Of a DNA stretch of 54,594 nt, positions 21,791 through 33,668 are shown one piece after another. Every line of letters starts with the position of its first letter. The first letter of the stretch is position 1. The position numbers and the translations under genes were made by a program. The notes under the pieces are model-generated. The model was not told the origin of the DNA. It searched no databases and was given only the letters and a program-made list of their open reading frames with translations. This DNA is from Microdochium bolleyi (taxonomy: Eukaryota > Ascomycota > Sordariomycetes > Xylariales > Microdochiaceae): positions 1 to 54,594 of the forward strand of contig KQ964295.1 of NCBI GenBank assembly GCA_001566295.1, given 5' to 3'.

Positions 21791-22290
21791 GCCGCTTCAC
21801 GCACACGGACGATTTAGCCTATGAGCCACTATCTAGAGCACACGTAACACAGCCGACACTCCCCTGGGACTCGACCCTCAGCCTCGAGGAGGTAGAGCAA
21901 CACACTATTGGGGTCTCAAGTACAGCACCGGGCTACGACGGCATAACGGTAGCGCTGCTTAAGCAGGCGTGGGAACACATCAAGGACCACATCTACAAAT
22001 CTTCTCGGTAAGCCTCCAGCTCTCTCACTTTCCGCGCCCCTGGCGTCGGGCAGAAGTCACGATGACCCCTAAGGTTGGGAAGAAGGACCGGACCTCGCGC
22101 CGCTCTTAGCGCCCTATCGCTCCCCTCTCCTGCATTGGAAAGGGATTGGAGCGACTCGTTGCGAAGCGCCTAGCCTGGACAGCGCTCTCTCAAGGCGTTC
22201 TTACATCTCAGCACGGGGGGGCGCTCCCAAAAAGGTTGCTATGGACCTCATCACCTCATTCGCGCACGAGGTAGAGCACGCTTTAGTTAT
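21783..22290 (+). mobile_element. Non-LTR (LINE, Tad-like) reverse-transcriptase fragment
   Basis: Plus-strand translation gives LPWDSTLSLEEVEQHTIGVS, STAPGYDGITVALLKQAWEH, then after a shift RRAEVTMTPKVGKKDRTSPRS, RPIAPLSCIGKGLERLVAKRLAW, LTSQHGGALPK and AMDLITSFAHEVEHAL. These are the fingers and palm motifs of fungal LINE reverse transcriptases of the Tad1 type. Several frameshifts and a TAG (RS-stop-RPI) are present. The YADD catalytic box and endonuclease are not in the fragment. It overlaps the end of the gypsy fragment, so two dead elements are directly joined. Confidence 0.75.
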
Positions 22291-22706
22291 GGGCTGGGAA
22301 CCCTGAAGCACCACCATCTGAGGCGTTCGGGTGGTGTCTAAGTGGGGTTCCCCGCATTATTGAGTATGATGACGCTTGTGCTAGCAGGGCAACCGACCAC
22401 ATGCAATTTCTAGGTCGGCCCACTAGAAAGACAAGGCCAACATTTCCGATCATTCAACAACCCCCAAACATCACCCTCGAGTCTCGTCTTGCCCAAACGC
22501 CTACAGAGATTGCGGCAGCGCATTGCGTAATGTACGCAAGCCAAACCGCTATCAAATGCTGGCTCTCCGGACTGCGCAGCGCCACCGACAATAACGGCAA
22601 CACGAATACACCACCGAACGCAGCTGCAGTGTCTCATGGGCGCAAGCGCAAGCGCAGGACCAAGCATAGGCATTCCTAATATCCGTCACCCGATCCGCCC
22701 TCCGAC

Positions 22707-24000
22707 ATGCCAGCCAGCAAGCGCCGCGCAGAGGATCACGATCGCGATGATCCTTCTAACAACGACGACTACGGTGATGCTGTAGACGAGTGCGAGCCCG
22801 ATGCGCAGACGCCTAGAGGGCCGACGCGCAAGTCAGCGGTCATAACGACGGCGACTATCAGCGACACATCTTCCACTACGACACGAACGACCGATTCACG
22901 AGCCTCGTCCCCGTCGAAACGAGCCCCCAGTACACAGCAGCTGCTGACGAGCGCCTCGATCGCGTTTGCGTCATTGTCCGCCGCTGGGCCGGCTCCTCCA
23001 CCGCGACTTAGCGTGCTAGTGGACCAGCTTAAGAATCTCGACGCCGACAGACACTTGTGTGTGGCCTCAAGTGCGGGCGCAGTCCGATCAGCGGTTCAAG
23101 CAATTGGCGAGGTCCATCTGGTATGCTCCTGGGATTGAATGCCAAGACGACGAATTGCAGCAGGTACGAGGTCCGCCCCCGAGCGTCGAGATGCTGGGCG
23201 ACATCCTGGATGACTCGGCCGACTGTGCCGCTTCAATGGACCCCAAGCCGTTCTGGCATGACGCGATGCACTGGCAAATGCTGCGTCAGGCCGTTGTCAA
23301 GGACTCGCAATTTAGAGCAACTCTCCGGGTTTCGAACTGTACAACAGCCACCATCCGTTGCGGTCTTCTCCCACCAGTCAGCAGCAGGGCTGGCGACAGC
23401 AAGCGTAGGCATCCTGGGCACAGCGAACGCCAAGCTAGGCACCGTGGCAGCGAGCACCAACACCAGCACCAGCACGTCTAAGAAGGTCGATTACTGCGTG
23501 ACGATCCTCGATCGGGGGGACGCGCGCATCGCCCAGCTGGTCAAGGCAGGTGTGCTGCTTAACCATACTGCATTCGAGCCGTACACCAAGACGCCCATCG
23601 GACTGTCCATCGAGACCAAGGCCCGCAAAGCGGACGAGGACGAGGCCCTGGCGCAGATTGGCGTATGGATCTCGGCGCAGCACCAGTGCCCGCAGGACCT
23701 CATACAGAGGAGCATGCCCTCACTGGAGCAGGGGCAGGCCGCGTGGTGGACTGCGCTGAAGGAACTCGAGTTCCTGCCGGGCGTCGGAGTGCTCAAGCAC
23801 CTGTGGTTTTTGTGGCGGCCACAAGGCCGGCGCCCGAGAGGCCCGACACCCTCGTGTGGCATCGGGTATACATGGGCAGCACGGAGACGCCAGAGGGCAT
23901 GTGTCAGGTCATTGTTTGCCTGAGGTTACTGCTGTTGTGGGTGAGGGATGTCTACTGGCCGTGGTTTGAGAGATGGGTGTTGTATGACGCACAGACTGGA
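22707..24000 (+). pseudogene. PD-(D/E)XK nuclease-like fungal protein, frameshifted
   Basis: The N-terminal part (22707-23050) is a basic/acidic low-complexity leader. Then ARSIWYAPGIECQDDEL, FWHDAMHWQMLRQAV, KKVDYCVTIL, AFEPYTKTPIGLSIETKA, EDEALAQIGVWISAQ, ELEFLPGVGVLKHLW, LVWHRVYMGSTETPEGMCQV and LWVRDVYWPWFERWV are readable, spread over three frames. They match a fungus-specific PD-(D/E)XK nuclease-like family. The D of VDYC and the E-T-K of IETKA fit the catalytic D...ExK triad. Frame changes fall near 23055, 23345 and 23812 (a T5 run, one T short). The family is lineage-specific and often sits among repeats; its role is not established. As sequenced, no full protein can be made. Confidence 0.65.
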
Positions 24001-25580
24001 ACTATGCAGGCGATGTATAAAAGGTAGCAGCGAATTACCCATTGTGATTACAAGCACCAACACCTGACCTGTGCCTGGAGAACGAAAGGACCGCTGCTAA
24101 ATACCGCGCAAAACCGGGAGACGCCAGCCCGGCAGCCCTGCGCTTTTTCCACAGGCAGAGCACCTCAAAATCGCGTGCCCTCGCAACCGACATATCGAAT
24201 GTATCTTGATCCGTGCTTTCTAGGCTGTCCCGCGACCAGGACGACAAAGACAACTTTGCTGGCTTCGTGAAATTTCGCTCGTATCAATCATGAAGGTCCT
24301 TGGTCATGGTATGCACCCGCGAGAGAGACTTACTGATGTCTCTGGTACGGACACCGCTTCTCAGTTTCCTAGTGTTTCCTTGGCGGCGGTTCTGTAGTGC
24401 CACTGACTTTGTGCTTTACGCCGATGACGAGGTTGATATTGTTGTGTACAGCATGAGTCGTCGCGGTGAGTCTGTAGCCTTCCCATTTCCGTGGTCCACT
24501 CAATCTTCTTCCAGTTTCTCGTAAAGGACTAGTCGCATCGTACGCGGCGTCGCACTTCCGAGGTGCTGACCCTTCACAACGCCACGCATTACTTCACGGC
24601 TGTATGTTCATGGTGCCGTCTCAGGATGGTGCCTGCAGGCAGGCGGACACCGGGTTTCTTCCTGTGCAGCCCTGCGCCCGCCTCTCATTAGCACGACCTT
24701 CTCCGTCCCTGACAGCTCCCACTTTCAGCACATTTCATCTCACCACATACGAGGTAATCCGCCGTAGAAGACGATTTCTAAAAGTGTGTTCTTCGGACCT
24801 TTTCCGGCAGTCGTTCTAGAGATGGTAGACAGCTCACGTCAGGGACCTCCCCACCGCTAACTGTGCCTGTCAGCAGCCCAACCGAGCTAAACAGCACCCC
24901 TGATCGAATCCACCGTTCTCCATCACGCCTCCCACTACGTCATACGGCTTTGCTGTATTCTCAATCCTAGGGCCACTCATTCTCATGGGCTCATTGTCCT
25001 GGCCTTCTGTTATTATTGGGTTAGTAACTGGATCATAGCGGTGGCGTATAGAAGGGAACGACCCCAGCATATCCGCGAGGAGAGGACGACCTAGGAGGTG
25101 TTCATGGAGTGGCGAGTTGCCCGGGTCGCCTCGGAGATCCCCCAAAGGTCGTTCAGGAGAAGGCCTATCGCATAGAGTGCCGGGGCAACGATACCAAACC
25201 ACGCGCACTCGGTGTGATGCTAAAGGGTCCGGCCATGCTGAATTATACAACGTATTGATTAATGAGCAGGCATGGCGTATCGAAAGACCTAAAACGTCGC
25301 CTCCACCGGGCCGATGCGGGTGTTATTACCCCTACTGTCTTATTCCACCCCGTAATTGAGTCAACTTCCAGAGTTAATATGCCCCACATATGAAGTGTCG
25401 ACCGTGCACACCTCAACGTACTGTTCTCATTCCCACGCAGGAGATGTCATATCCTGCGAAAGGTCTGTGCACGTAGTAGATCCACTTCATTCCAGCCCCT
25501 TTCCCCAGCGGGTTTGAGTCCACTTTTAACCCCAAATTTACTGTCTTTCTTCCCCAGATACGACCCACTGACAGTCCACA
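24001..25580. other. Repeat-poor spacer, nothing recognised
   Basis: Roughly 1.6 kb with only short ORFs on both strands and many stops. I recognise no domain. It may be heavily mutated repeat DNA, but no family could be named. Confidence 0.3.
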
Positions 25581-28500
25581 ATGCCGGCACAGAAGACGAC
25601 CTACAGTACGACGATGCGGAACCAGTCGCCAATTCGATCAGCGACGAAGCCGGAATGCGATAATAGTCCCGACCAAGTCTTTACCTACCTACAACTTTAC
25701 GCCAATCTAGAGTACCAGGTTCTGATCTGCCGTAGACCCGAGTGCCGACACGCCATCTCACCACCTGGAGCCCAGGTTACTGCACATCTCTGGAACAAGC
25801 ACAGCGTTCCGCTAGTCGACCGATTAGGACTTACAGAGCATATACGCGACAACTACCCTCAAGTCTTCCGCAGGCCTACAGATGCGGTTCTACCTCCCTG
25901 TGGTGCCAAGCCACATCCGGATCACCAGATCTATGATGGCTTCAGCAGCCGCAATTGCGTCTTCTTCACGACTAGCTTCCACGAGCTTACAAGGCACCTC
26001 TCTCACAACCACCTCGACGGGGAAACCGCGACCCGGCCGCGAATCGGCCTGCTCTACGACGAATTCTACTTACAGTCTTGGGCGGGCGGGCCTGATCGAC
26101 GATATTGGACCGTTACTGGTGCAGATGGGGGCACAGTCCGCCCAGTGCCTGGCCGCGTAGCTGAACGGCATTCTCCTAAGACGCACAGGAGACCTATTAT
26201 CCCGGACTAGGATATGGCAAGGACGACCTAAACGACAGACGGACTGCCATCTCTCAGAGCAAGCCATGGCTCGACCGGACGGGATGGGCGCAAATCTTTG
26301 AGGACGCCAACTGTGCTGTCCTGGTAGCCCTCAAAGCCATACCTTCGAACCCGCCCACCAGACTCCTACATCTTGGAAACGGGCTCCCTCCTACGGCCGC
26401 TCCCTATACTAGCACACGAGGAGCCGAGGTAAAGATAACTGGGCTGATTACTATTGTCGACTGGGTGCTCTCTCGCTGTGAGCAAACAGCCCATGGAACA
26501 TCCCATTCGGTTCTCTGCTGGTTCCGGAGCCTTCACCCGGATAAGATATACCCGAAGCCTTCACTCTTGTATCGGCAAAGTCTAGCCGACACAATATCCC
26601 GGGGTCTTCCAGCATTTCATAGCCTTCATCTTCCGTGCTTACCGGCTACCATCCTTCCAGCGTCAGGACCTTCTCTCTATTCAATTCAATTTAATTCGGA
26701 ACAGGAGCAGCTACTTCGGGCTATCTGGTTCCACGAGGTCTGGAGTAACGAGCAGCTTCTTCTGTGGATTCTAGCTGGGAAACCAGCTTGCCAGCCACGA
26801 CCAAGATGAAAGCGACTATCCTAGTGAGGACTTCAGCGACTCGGACTTTAGCGACTCGGATTGCAGCGACGGACAGAGCGAGACAGAGAAAAGGGTGCAA
26901 GACGCAAGCATACCCAAGCATAAGGCCAGCCTCTGGAATCCAGTACTCAGCGAATTCTCGAATTACTCTTCAAGCTAACCCTCAAATTCTGCACAGAGGA
27001 ATTCGCCGACGGCCATCCTAGCTCAACACATCTCACCTACTTCAGCAGTATTCTTGGAATCAAATCCGACGGCGAAGGGTTTCGAACGGCAAAGGCTATA
27101 TACACAAATCCTTTCAGCCTTAATCTATGTGCAGCGGCTTCTCTTCTTGGAATATGCCCTCCCTCTGGAGGCATACAGGTATATTGGAATTCCCCAGCGA
27201 CCGCGATACCGGCAATTTGAGCGGCTTGATTCCGTCCGGCGTAGGTATATGCTAACCAAGTGTATGCTAACCAAGTCGATGACTCCCTTACCAGAAATGT
27301 TGAGCCTCCGTGACTACGGGAGAGTGATAGCCAGAACAGATACCCCATCCTATTTCCTTTACTGGAGTGACGACTTGCAAAAAGTATCGTACGGAGACTC
27401 CTTCACTCTCTCTATGGACGCCTTCCGACGGTTATCAATGCACTTCAAAATGCATGCAGAGGAGCTCTACGAGGAGCTCATGCTTGGTTTGGAGGTGGAC
27501 GCCGATCTCGCCAAGGTCAAGGATGACTTGTGTGACGACCCAAGCCAACAGGTTGATTGTTCGGGCTGCAGGCAGACGAACAAGGTCGCAGGATCGGGCC
27601 AGGGACAAGGGCAGATCATACGGAAGGCAACACACCTCATTATGTAAGAAACCAGATGACTCAGCAGGGGTCATGGAGCGGTGCCAAGACTTAGGGAGCG
27701 GCACCGCACCACGTCGCAATGACACCGCACAAGGTCCATCACGATGAAGGGCAAAGGCGTATATAGTGCGGAGGATTTCCTTGACAGACAGTCTTTACCT
27801 TTGTACTTCAGCGATCAATCTAAGTATCATTCTCACACATCACTTGAACCAGTCACTCAATTGACGAGATTGGTATCTCTTCAAAGAGACACGGCAACAT
27901 CCCGAGAGACGAACGATATCTGACAGTTGTGATTTTGCAAGAGCTTTACCTACTTCCAGGACAGCAACCCCGAAGCCCAGTGCTCTGGCCGACACCAGGG
28001 ACTGGATCGTGACAACTTGGTCAACACTACAGATGGGTTCAGTTTCGTCAGCCATCCCTACAATCAGCTAACCCATGCCTACGCCCAGGTATTCAAGCAG
28101 GCTTGTATGACTGGTTCCGGACTAGTTCGACGAGATGAGCGGCATATGGAAAGCTAGCGCAGTCTTGCGCTATCAAAAGAAGGCAGAGAGACTAATCGAG
28201 CTCCTTGCAGGCTGCATCCACACGACAGGCGGCCAGACTGGGCGATCACCAGAGCTTTTCAGTCTCACATACCAGAACAGCGCTCTTGGCGAGCGTGGTG
28301 TATACATTTACAACGGTTCGGTAATGACGCTCACACGGCAGCACAAAGCTAAGCGTTCAATCAATCGGGAATTCAACGTTGCACGCTTTCTTCCTCTTCG
28401 AGTTGGCTGAGTCATGTTCCGATATCTGGTATCTATCCGTCCCTTCGTTACAAGACTCAGACAAGAGCCGGCTTTCATGCAAAGATCCCCAGTAGAGCAC

Positions 28501-28955
28501 ACAGTCTCGTCGCCTCTACTCTTCAGCTCAGATATTAATGGTCTAAGGCCTTGGGATGCGTCGAAACTTTCAGCTATCTTCAGGAAGGCGACATCCGTAT
28601 GTTGGGACACTTCTGGACTCCTCAGCTGTACCGACAAATTACCATTGGAATAACCGAGAAGCACGTCGCGGAGATTGCCACGCCATCTAACCGATACGAC
28701 GACGTAGGCCCAGACGCGAGCATCAATGCCGTCTTTGCCTGGCAGAGTAGCCATCGCCTTATACAGCGGGCGAATACATACGGACTCGACGGAGCATTTC
28801 CGACGCAGCTCCAGCCAGCCCTCTTACGTATCTACGAGTGGGTTTCCTTTCGCTGGCATGAGGTTTTACATCAGCCAAGTCGACGAATGCCTCCTGCCGC
28901 CCACTCATCTGCTTTCAGTATGAGACACAGAGCTTTGTGTTCTAGCAGATCATAA
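25581..28955 (+). pseudogene. C2H2/DUF3505-start repeat gene, TLH (telomere-linked helicase)-type N-terminal region
   Basis: The first ORF (25581-26210) has two zinc-finger-like units, CRRPECRHAISPPG...HLWNKH and DGFSSRNCVFF...HLSHNH, as in OrsD/DUF3505 proteins. Further on are an acidic SED/SDS stretch, LSALIYVQRLLFLEYALPLE, IPQRPRYRQFERLDSVRRRY, LSLRDYGRVIARTDTPSY, TTDGFSFVSHPYNQLTHAY, LIELLAGCIHTTGGQTGR, LTRQHKAKRSINREF, RQITIGITEKHVAEIATP, VFAWQSSHRLIQRANTYGL and PALLRIYEWVSFRWHE. From memory, this order matches a large multicopy fungal family whose longer members end in a RecQ-like helicase; no helicase motifs remain here. It is split by a solo LTR (27531-28014), shifted in several places and has stops. 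Such genes cluster at subtelomeres or in accessory regions. Confidence 0.65.
27531..28014. mobile_element. Solo LTR, 484 bp, with 5-bp target duplication
   Basis: Starts TGTGACGA and ends TCGTGACA, so it has the TG...CA ends of an LTR and near-inverted 8-mers. It is flanked by ACTTG at 27526-27530 and 28015-28019. Removing the LTR plus one ACTTG (489 nt) rejoins the surrounding reading frame exactly (KVKDDL to VNTTDGFSF), which confirms both boundaries. It contains a TATATAG near 27761 and a segment (about 27745-27840) shared with the LTR scrap at 46.7 kb. No internal retroelement genes remain, so LTR-LTR recombination is the likely origin. Confidence 0.9.
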
Positions 28956-30345
28956 CTCGTAGCACATTATTTAGACTAGAAATTTAATTTCGGGATTTAC
29001 GACAACTAGTCTCTTTTATCTTCCACTTGTTATCGCTATAGTCCTGTCAAGAGTGAGCTACGAAGTTTAGAAAAAATGTGAACCTAAGGATGCGATTGCG
29101 CATTCCTACGACGATCGCGTGCAGGATATAGCACGGTCCACTGCAACCCAACCTCATTTGTACTGCTATAGTAATGTTAGAGCAGCTATAACTGAGATCC
29201 CTGCCTGATTCTATCGACGCAAATCTACACAGCCAGATAGTGTATGCTTAGGAATTTAGTGCTTAAGTTCGGAGCATTGTTTAGCAGAGCTCAGACACTG
29301 CTCAGGTGCTGCCCAGCGGCTGCTCAGGGCGCTCAGGGGCCATCCACGGCGGATCCGGCATAGTCAACCTTGGCAAAGCCAGGGACATGTGCCCCCCTGT
29401 GTCCGTAACATGACTCGCCCCATGAAGCAGATAATGGCTTGCGCCATATGCTGCACGCGTGATGGGTCCTGCACTACAAACACTACACGGGTCGAAGCCA
29501 TTTCTGGATGCAGGCCGCTGCACCAGGGCTTGGAGGCATCCTTGACCGTTGTGTGTGTGTGTGTGTCGCATGGCTAAATTCTCGTCCAATATTCAGGTGT
29601 TCAACACAGAGCCAGTCACTCACTTCGTTGCCTCGGGTAAGAGTCTGCAACCATGGGATGAGCAAAGTCCGAAGACTGGCCTTGGCTATACTGAAACCAT
29701 AAGGTTGTGTCCCCACCACGATATGGAACGAAGTACAATCTGCTAGTGTGGGGCATGTGGCGACGGCTAGACGTCTTCGTTACCTACAGTTTACACAGCT
29801 GGGCCATCAACTCATTCCTCCTATGCCTATTGATACATGTGATCCAGCTTCTCTACAAGCTATGGCAAAGGCAGAATTTGTTTCCAGAGGTCACTTCAAT
29901 CTAATCGTTGCTCAGCATAGACTAGGTCGTTCTGCAAGCAATCAACATGTCGAGGCACAACCACACCGCAACGTGGAGGGCGGGGGTAAATGCCCCGCAT
30001 CATTCGAGCTCTTGAGACTTGGAGCCCAAACTGACTTAGCCGACAGTTTCAGCCATATCTGGAGACAGGACATGAGACCAGTAACTTGCCCGGAAGTTTA
30101 AGTGATTCGTCTCAAAACGCGCAGGATTATTGGCTGGGAGTTAAGTGTTTAGTGTGATCAATTGAGCATCTATATTACCCTGCTCACCACGGGGCCACTT
30201 CAGTTATCAAGTCTGTGAACACGGCCAAGAGTGACCCCAAGTTTAGCAATGAAAGCTGTGAACTTCCCTAAAAGCAGGCTCGCACTGAGCTCCATTTGTA
30301 GCATGTCAAAATGATGCGGCGTTGGCCATGTCGGGAGAATACAAC
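28956..30345. other. AT-rich to repetitive spacer with a (GT)n microsatellite
   Basis: From 28960 to 29290 the DNA is AT-rich and stop-dense, typical of RIP-affected repeat DNA. A GCTCAG-rich patch lies at 29285-29335 and a short (GT)n microsatellite near 29552-29567. Several ORFs of 60-117 codons between 29549 and 30101 have no recognisable domain, and I do not call them genes. Confidence 0.4.
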
Positions 30346-31306
30346 ATGACCGCGCATTGATCTGTGGCTGCACACCACAGGCAGTTCTGGCACAAGTGAG
30401 GCGGCGAGCGCACCCACCAGGTTCAGGGTCTGCTGGCGCACAGTGGCTCGGTCCTCGCGCGTTTTTGACAAGATGCTCTTTAGCGGCTTTGCTGAGTCCA
30501 AGGCCAAAGACAGCACTGAATGGCCCATTGAGCTGCCCGACGACGCCACCACAACTATGAGGCCGCTCCTCGAGCTCATGCACAGCAAATTCGGCTCCTC
30601 CACACCCGCCAGAGAACAGAGTCAGTCCCTCTTGGTCAGGTGTTTGCACTCTCTCGTCGTCACCGCGGACAAATACGACTGCGTTAGCTTACTGAAGCCA
30701 TTTGCCACCCAACGGGGGCAGTTCCTGACAGTGCAGGGCAACGACGAGGGGGAGCTATATCGCCTGTCATGGATATTTGTGACGTTATTGCAAGCAACGT
30801 TTGGCGTTCGAGAGAGCATTGAATGGATGATTTGAACAGTGGTAATTGATAGTCATCTGTCTAAAGGAAAAGCTCTAAAAGAGTGACCACGAGCTCTGAA
30901 GCTCGGTTTATATGCTCCATGGGAGCCCAGAATGCTTACTCAGCGGTGCAGTGGAGCACCAGTACGTACCTTACCTGCTCAATGTCACAATATTCTACCA
31001 GCTGGGCTGTGCAGACAGCTACATCAGGGCAGCCACGAGGCTTGCCGTCGATGTTCCAGGCTCAGGCTTTGGCTCCTACTGGTACCGCCCACTGCCGCCA
31101 GATCTAGCAGGTGAGTCGTCCGCACTGTTTCAAGCGCCTTTCCTGGCGGTGGTCATAACAAGATCGCTGATAGACTTTTTCTAGAGAACGTGGTGCGGGT
31201 CCATTCAAGCATGAAAGCCCTTCTGATCACGCCGGTACAGGAGAGAGTGGACTTATTGGTCCAGGGTGGTCGCACGCCAGCGACCGTCTGCAAGCAGCTT
31301 CGTTGA
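30346..31306 (+). pseudogene. BTB/POZ-domain protein, disrupted
   Basis: The frame open from about 30348 reads FRVCWRTVARSSRVFDKMLF, GFAESKAKD, WPIELPDDATTTMRPLLELM, LVVTADKYDCVSLLKPFA and GELYRLSWIF, then stops at 30833-30835. This is the fungal BTB domain found in many nuclear and cytoplasmic proteins of unknown partner. No ATG precedes the domain in frame, so exon 1 is missing or not identified. A second segment, 30912-31110 plus 31185-31306, joined by a 74-nt GTGAGT...CTAG intron, reads YQLGCADSYIRAATRLAVDV, YWYRPLPPDLAG and VHSSMKALLITPVQERVDLL. This is the usual C-terminal part of the same family. The two do not join in frame, and the second repeats the WI..LGC helix, so this may be two overlapping duplicates. 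Confidence 0.6.
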
Positions 31307-31481
31307 AAATCTTGACACCGAGAAAGAGTTTGTTAATGTGCCGAAAAAGAGCTTGATCATGCTAAGCTCTACGACAGTCAATGTCAAGCCGACTTCGTCT
31401 CTGCTCCGAGCAATAGTGTCGTTCTCGCCTCGCACCTGGCCATGAGATCTCGAGATTGTAACTAATATCTCAGCTGCTCAA

Positions 31482-32400
31482 TCATATCGGGCGAGTTGGT
31501 AAACGCACATCTCTGGTGCAGCTTCTGCTCCGCCATCTCCGGCCTCGCCCCCAGCCCACCGACAGCGGACAACCCTTCATTAGGCCCGCCCGCGATCCAG
31601 ATGATGGCTCATCTTTGGAGCCTGGAAACGCGCTGTCCCACCCCACGAGTGTACCCTTCCCCTCCATCCGCGGCCTCCCCGTGTTCGCAAACGTCGACCA
31701 CGACCGCGCGCCACGGTGCTGCAGCGCGAAGTCCTCCGGCGCAGGATCGAACGGGTACCCGTTGACGACATACACGGACACGTTGCCAAAAGTATTCGCG
31801 AACTCGCCCGTGAGCAGCACGCCGCCGCCGTACAGACCCCGCACCGCAGCCAGCGCCGGGCCGGTTACTGTCTGGTTCCAGTCACACAGATACACGTCGC
31901 TGCCAGCGGCCGAGAGGGTTTGGGCGAGGTACATGGGCTGGCAGACCATCAGCACGTCCCGCCAGATCCGGGCCACGCGGTACGACTCGCTCGTGCGGTT
32001 CGCGGTGGTGTTGGCGGGGAATTCGGCGACCGGGTACAGCACCAGGAGCGCGTCGAGGCTCGTCTCGCTTAGCCAGGGGTATCTCGCGCGGATCGAATTA
32101 TACGTCCCCTCGGCGTACGCGATGGAGGGGGACATGTACAGCGTTATGTCGTCCTGCGTCTAACCGATGATGGCGCTGGTGTTCCTGGCGAAGCGGCCCT
32201 CGCGAAGCATCGTCGAGGGCGCGTCGGGCCAGAAGTCCCCGTCGATACTGGGCAGCCAAATGTCGTCGGCACAGGTTCCGCGGTATTGACCTGTGACGCC
32301 TTGGTGAGTTCCAGGGTGTCGATGGACTGCAGACACGTGATGGCGGCGGCGTCGTCGAGGGCGGTGGTGTTGCACCCGACGTAGCCCGCCAATTCTCTGT
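31482..32400 (-). pseudogene. Type-B carboxylesterase/lipase C-terminal part
   Basis: Minus-strand reading: GYVGCNTTALDDAAAITCLQ, WLPSIDGDFWPDAPS, GRFARNTSAIIG, then TAG at 32160-32162. It continues in the same frame TQDDITLYM, YPVAEFPANTTANRTSES, RIWRDVLMVCQPMYLA, LTGEFANTFGNVSVY, GYPFDPAPEDFALQHRGARSW and FANTGRP. This is the C-terminal half of an extracellular alpha/beta-hydrolase carboxylesterase. The N-terminal half with the catalytic serine elbow is absent. The TAG probably replaces W (IIGWTQDD). Where relatives have the catalytic histidine (GVxHTSEF) this protein has GVLLTGEF, so the active-site His is lost as well. Part of the upstream junction near 32190-32290 lies in a second frame. 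Not an active enzyme. Confidence 0.75.
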
Positions 32401-33668
32401 AATACGTACTAAAAATTTTCCAGGTTAGAAGGAGAGCGATGAGTTATAAAGCTTCGCTACTTTGGGCTTCGAGTCGTGCTGATTGAGGAATCCAGGTCCT
32501 TCAGAGTATGCAGTCCTGAAACAAGCCAGATAAGTATCTATTGTGGCTGTTATATTACAAGCCCAGTGCGGCAATGGACATGATTAATTAGCTGCTCCTT
32601 GGGTGGGCTTGACGCGCTGTTATTACGCTATGGCGCTATTACGAATTGCGAAGAGAGCTGGAAAAGCTACTGACACTAAGCTTGCTTACCGTTTAATCAC
32701 AGTGTCGCCCTAATATGTGGTTATCTAGTAGCCTCCCAACATAACAGACGCTGCGTAATTTCCTCGTGGCACAAAGTGGAGCCAAATGCAAGCATGCATT
32801 TAGATAAGTTTAAGCAGATCCGGTCGCTAAGATTGGCGTTACTCTTGGTTCTTGGCTGTGCACACAGACGTGATACCCGAAGTGCCCTTGTGTGAGCATG
32901 GCGATATAGAAGCGTGGCAAACAAGGAACCACTCTCAACAACTAATTTCCCAGCAGACAAAGAACGGTTTTGTTTCCTTGAATCATACACAAAGCTGGAT
33001 TCAGTCCATTAGACGAAACGCGGTTTTTGTGGCTGTACTGGCTCGCACATGTAAGCACATAGACATCTCCAGGTGCGGTTTCGTCTACCGCGCATTTAGG
33101 CTCCAGGCAGATGTCCAATTGAAACATCGAGTCGGAGCGTAACTCAAATCAAAATTCAGCTTTGTTGTTCCTCCTTCTTTTCTTCCCCCGACTAAAGGCT
33201 ACACACAATTTAGCTTTCCACTTTGACTCCGGCTGTGGACCAAACGGATTGCGTAACAAATTCGCCCATCACTCGTAGGACGGGCCAAATCGTCGTTATG
33301 ATTTTGCGTAGCTTGAATCACTCCCCGATCATCATCGCTGGCGTGGGACACCACTCTCTTTGTGCTCTGTCTTCAAGCCAGGGCGGACACTCTGCGTAGG
33401 AAATACAACTGTGTCTCAAAATGGGCAATCTTTGCGGCACTGATAAATTTTAGGCTCGAGAGGTATTGTGTTTAAAAAGTGACGGAAACACGAAACACCT
33501 TCTTTGTCTCCTCAATACAGAGCTTCAGAACAAAAGATTCGCATCAACTACCTCACAATCATTCGTTCCTTCCAACTCGTTCGGCCCACTCTCATGTACA
33601 AGACTGAGACTCTACTTCACCATCTAAACCACTTGACATACTTGAACGGAGCGAAGATAGGAGAAAGC
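32401..33668. other. AT-rich intergenic region
   Basis: About 1.27 kb between the esterase remnant and the end of the P450 gene, with low GC, frequent stops and short ORFs that match nothing known. It resembles RIP-degraded repeat DNA, but no family is recognisable. Confidence 0.4.

Noticed and set aside
22401..22679. 92-codon ORF before the PD-(D/E)XK remnant
   Set aside because: No domain, basic low-complexity tail, and it lies in retroelement debris; not strong enough to call a gene.
27247..27276. 15-bp tandem duplication inside the TLH-type remnant
   Set aside because: A single small in-frame duplication (MLTKC/MLTKS); ordinary slippage with no further structure.
29549..30101. Overlapping ORFs after the (GT)n microsatellite
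   Set aside because: Some protein-like composition, but no recognised motif, no consistent start and no splice signals to connect them.
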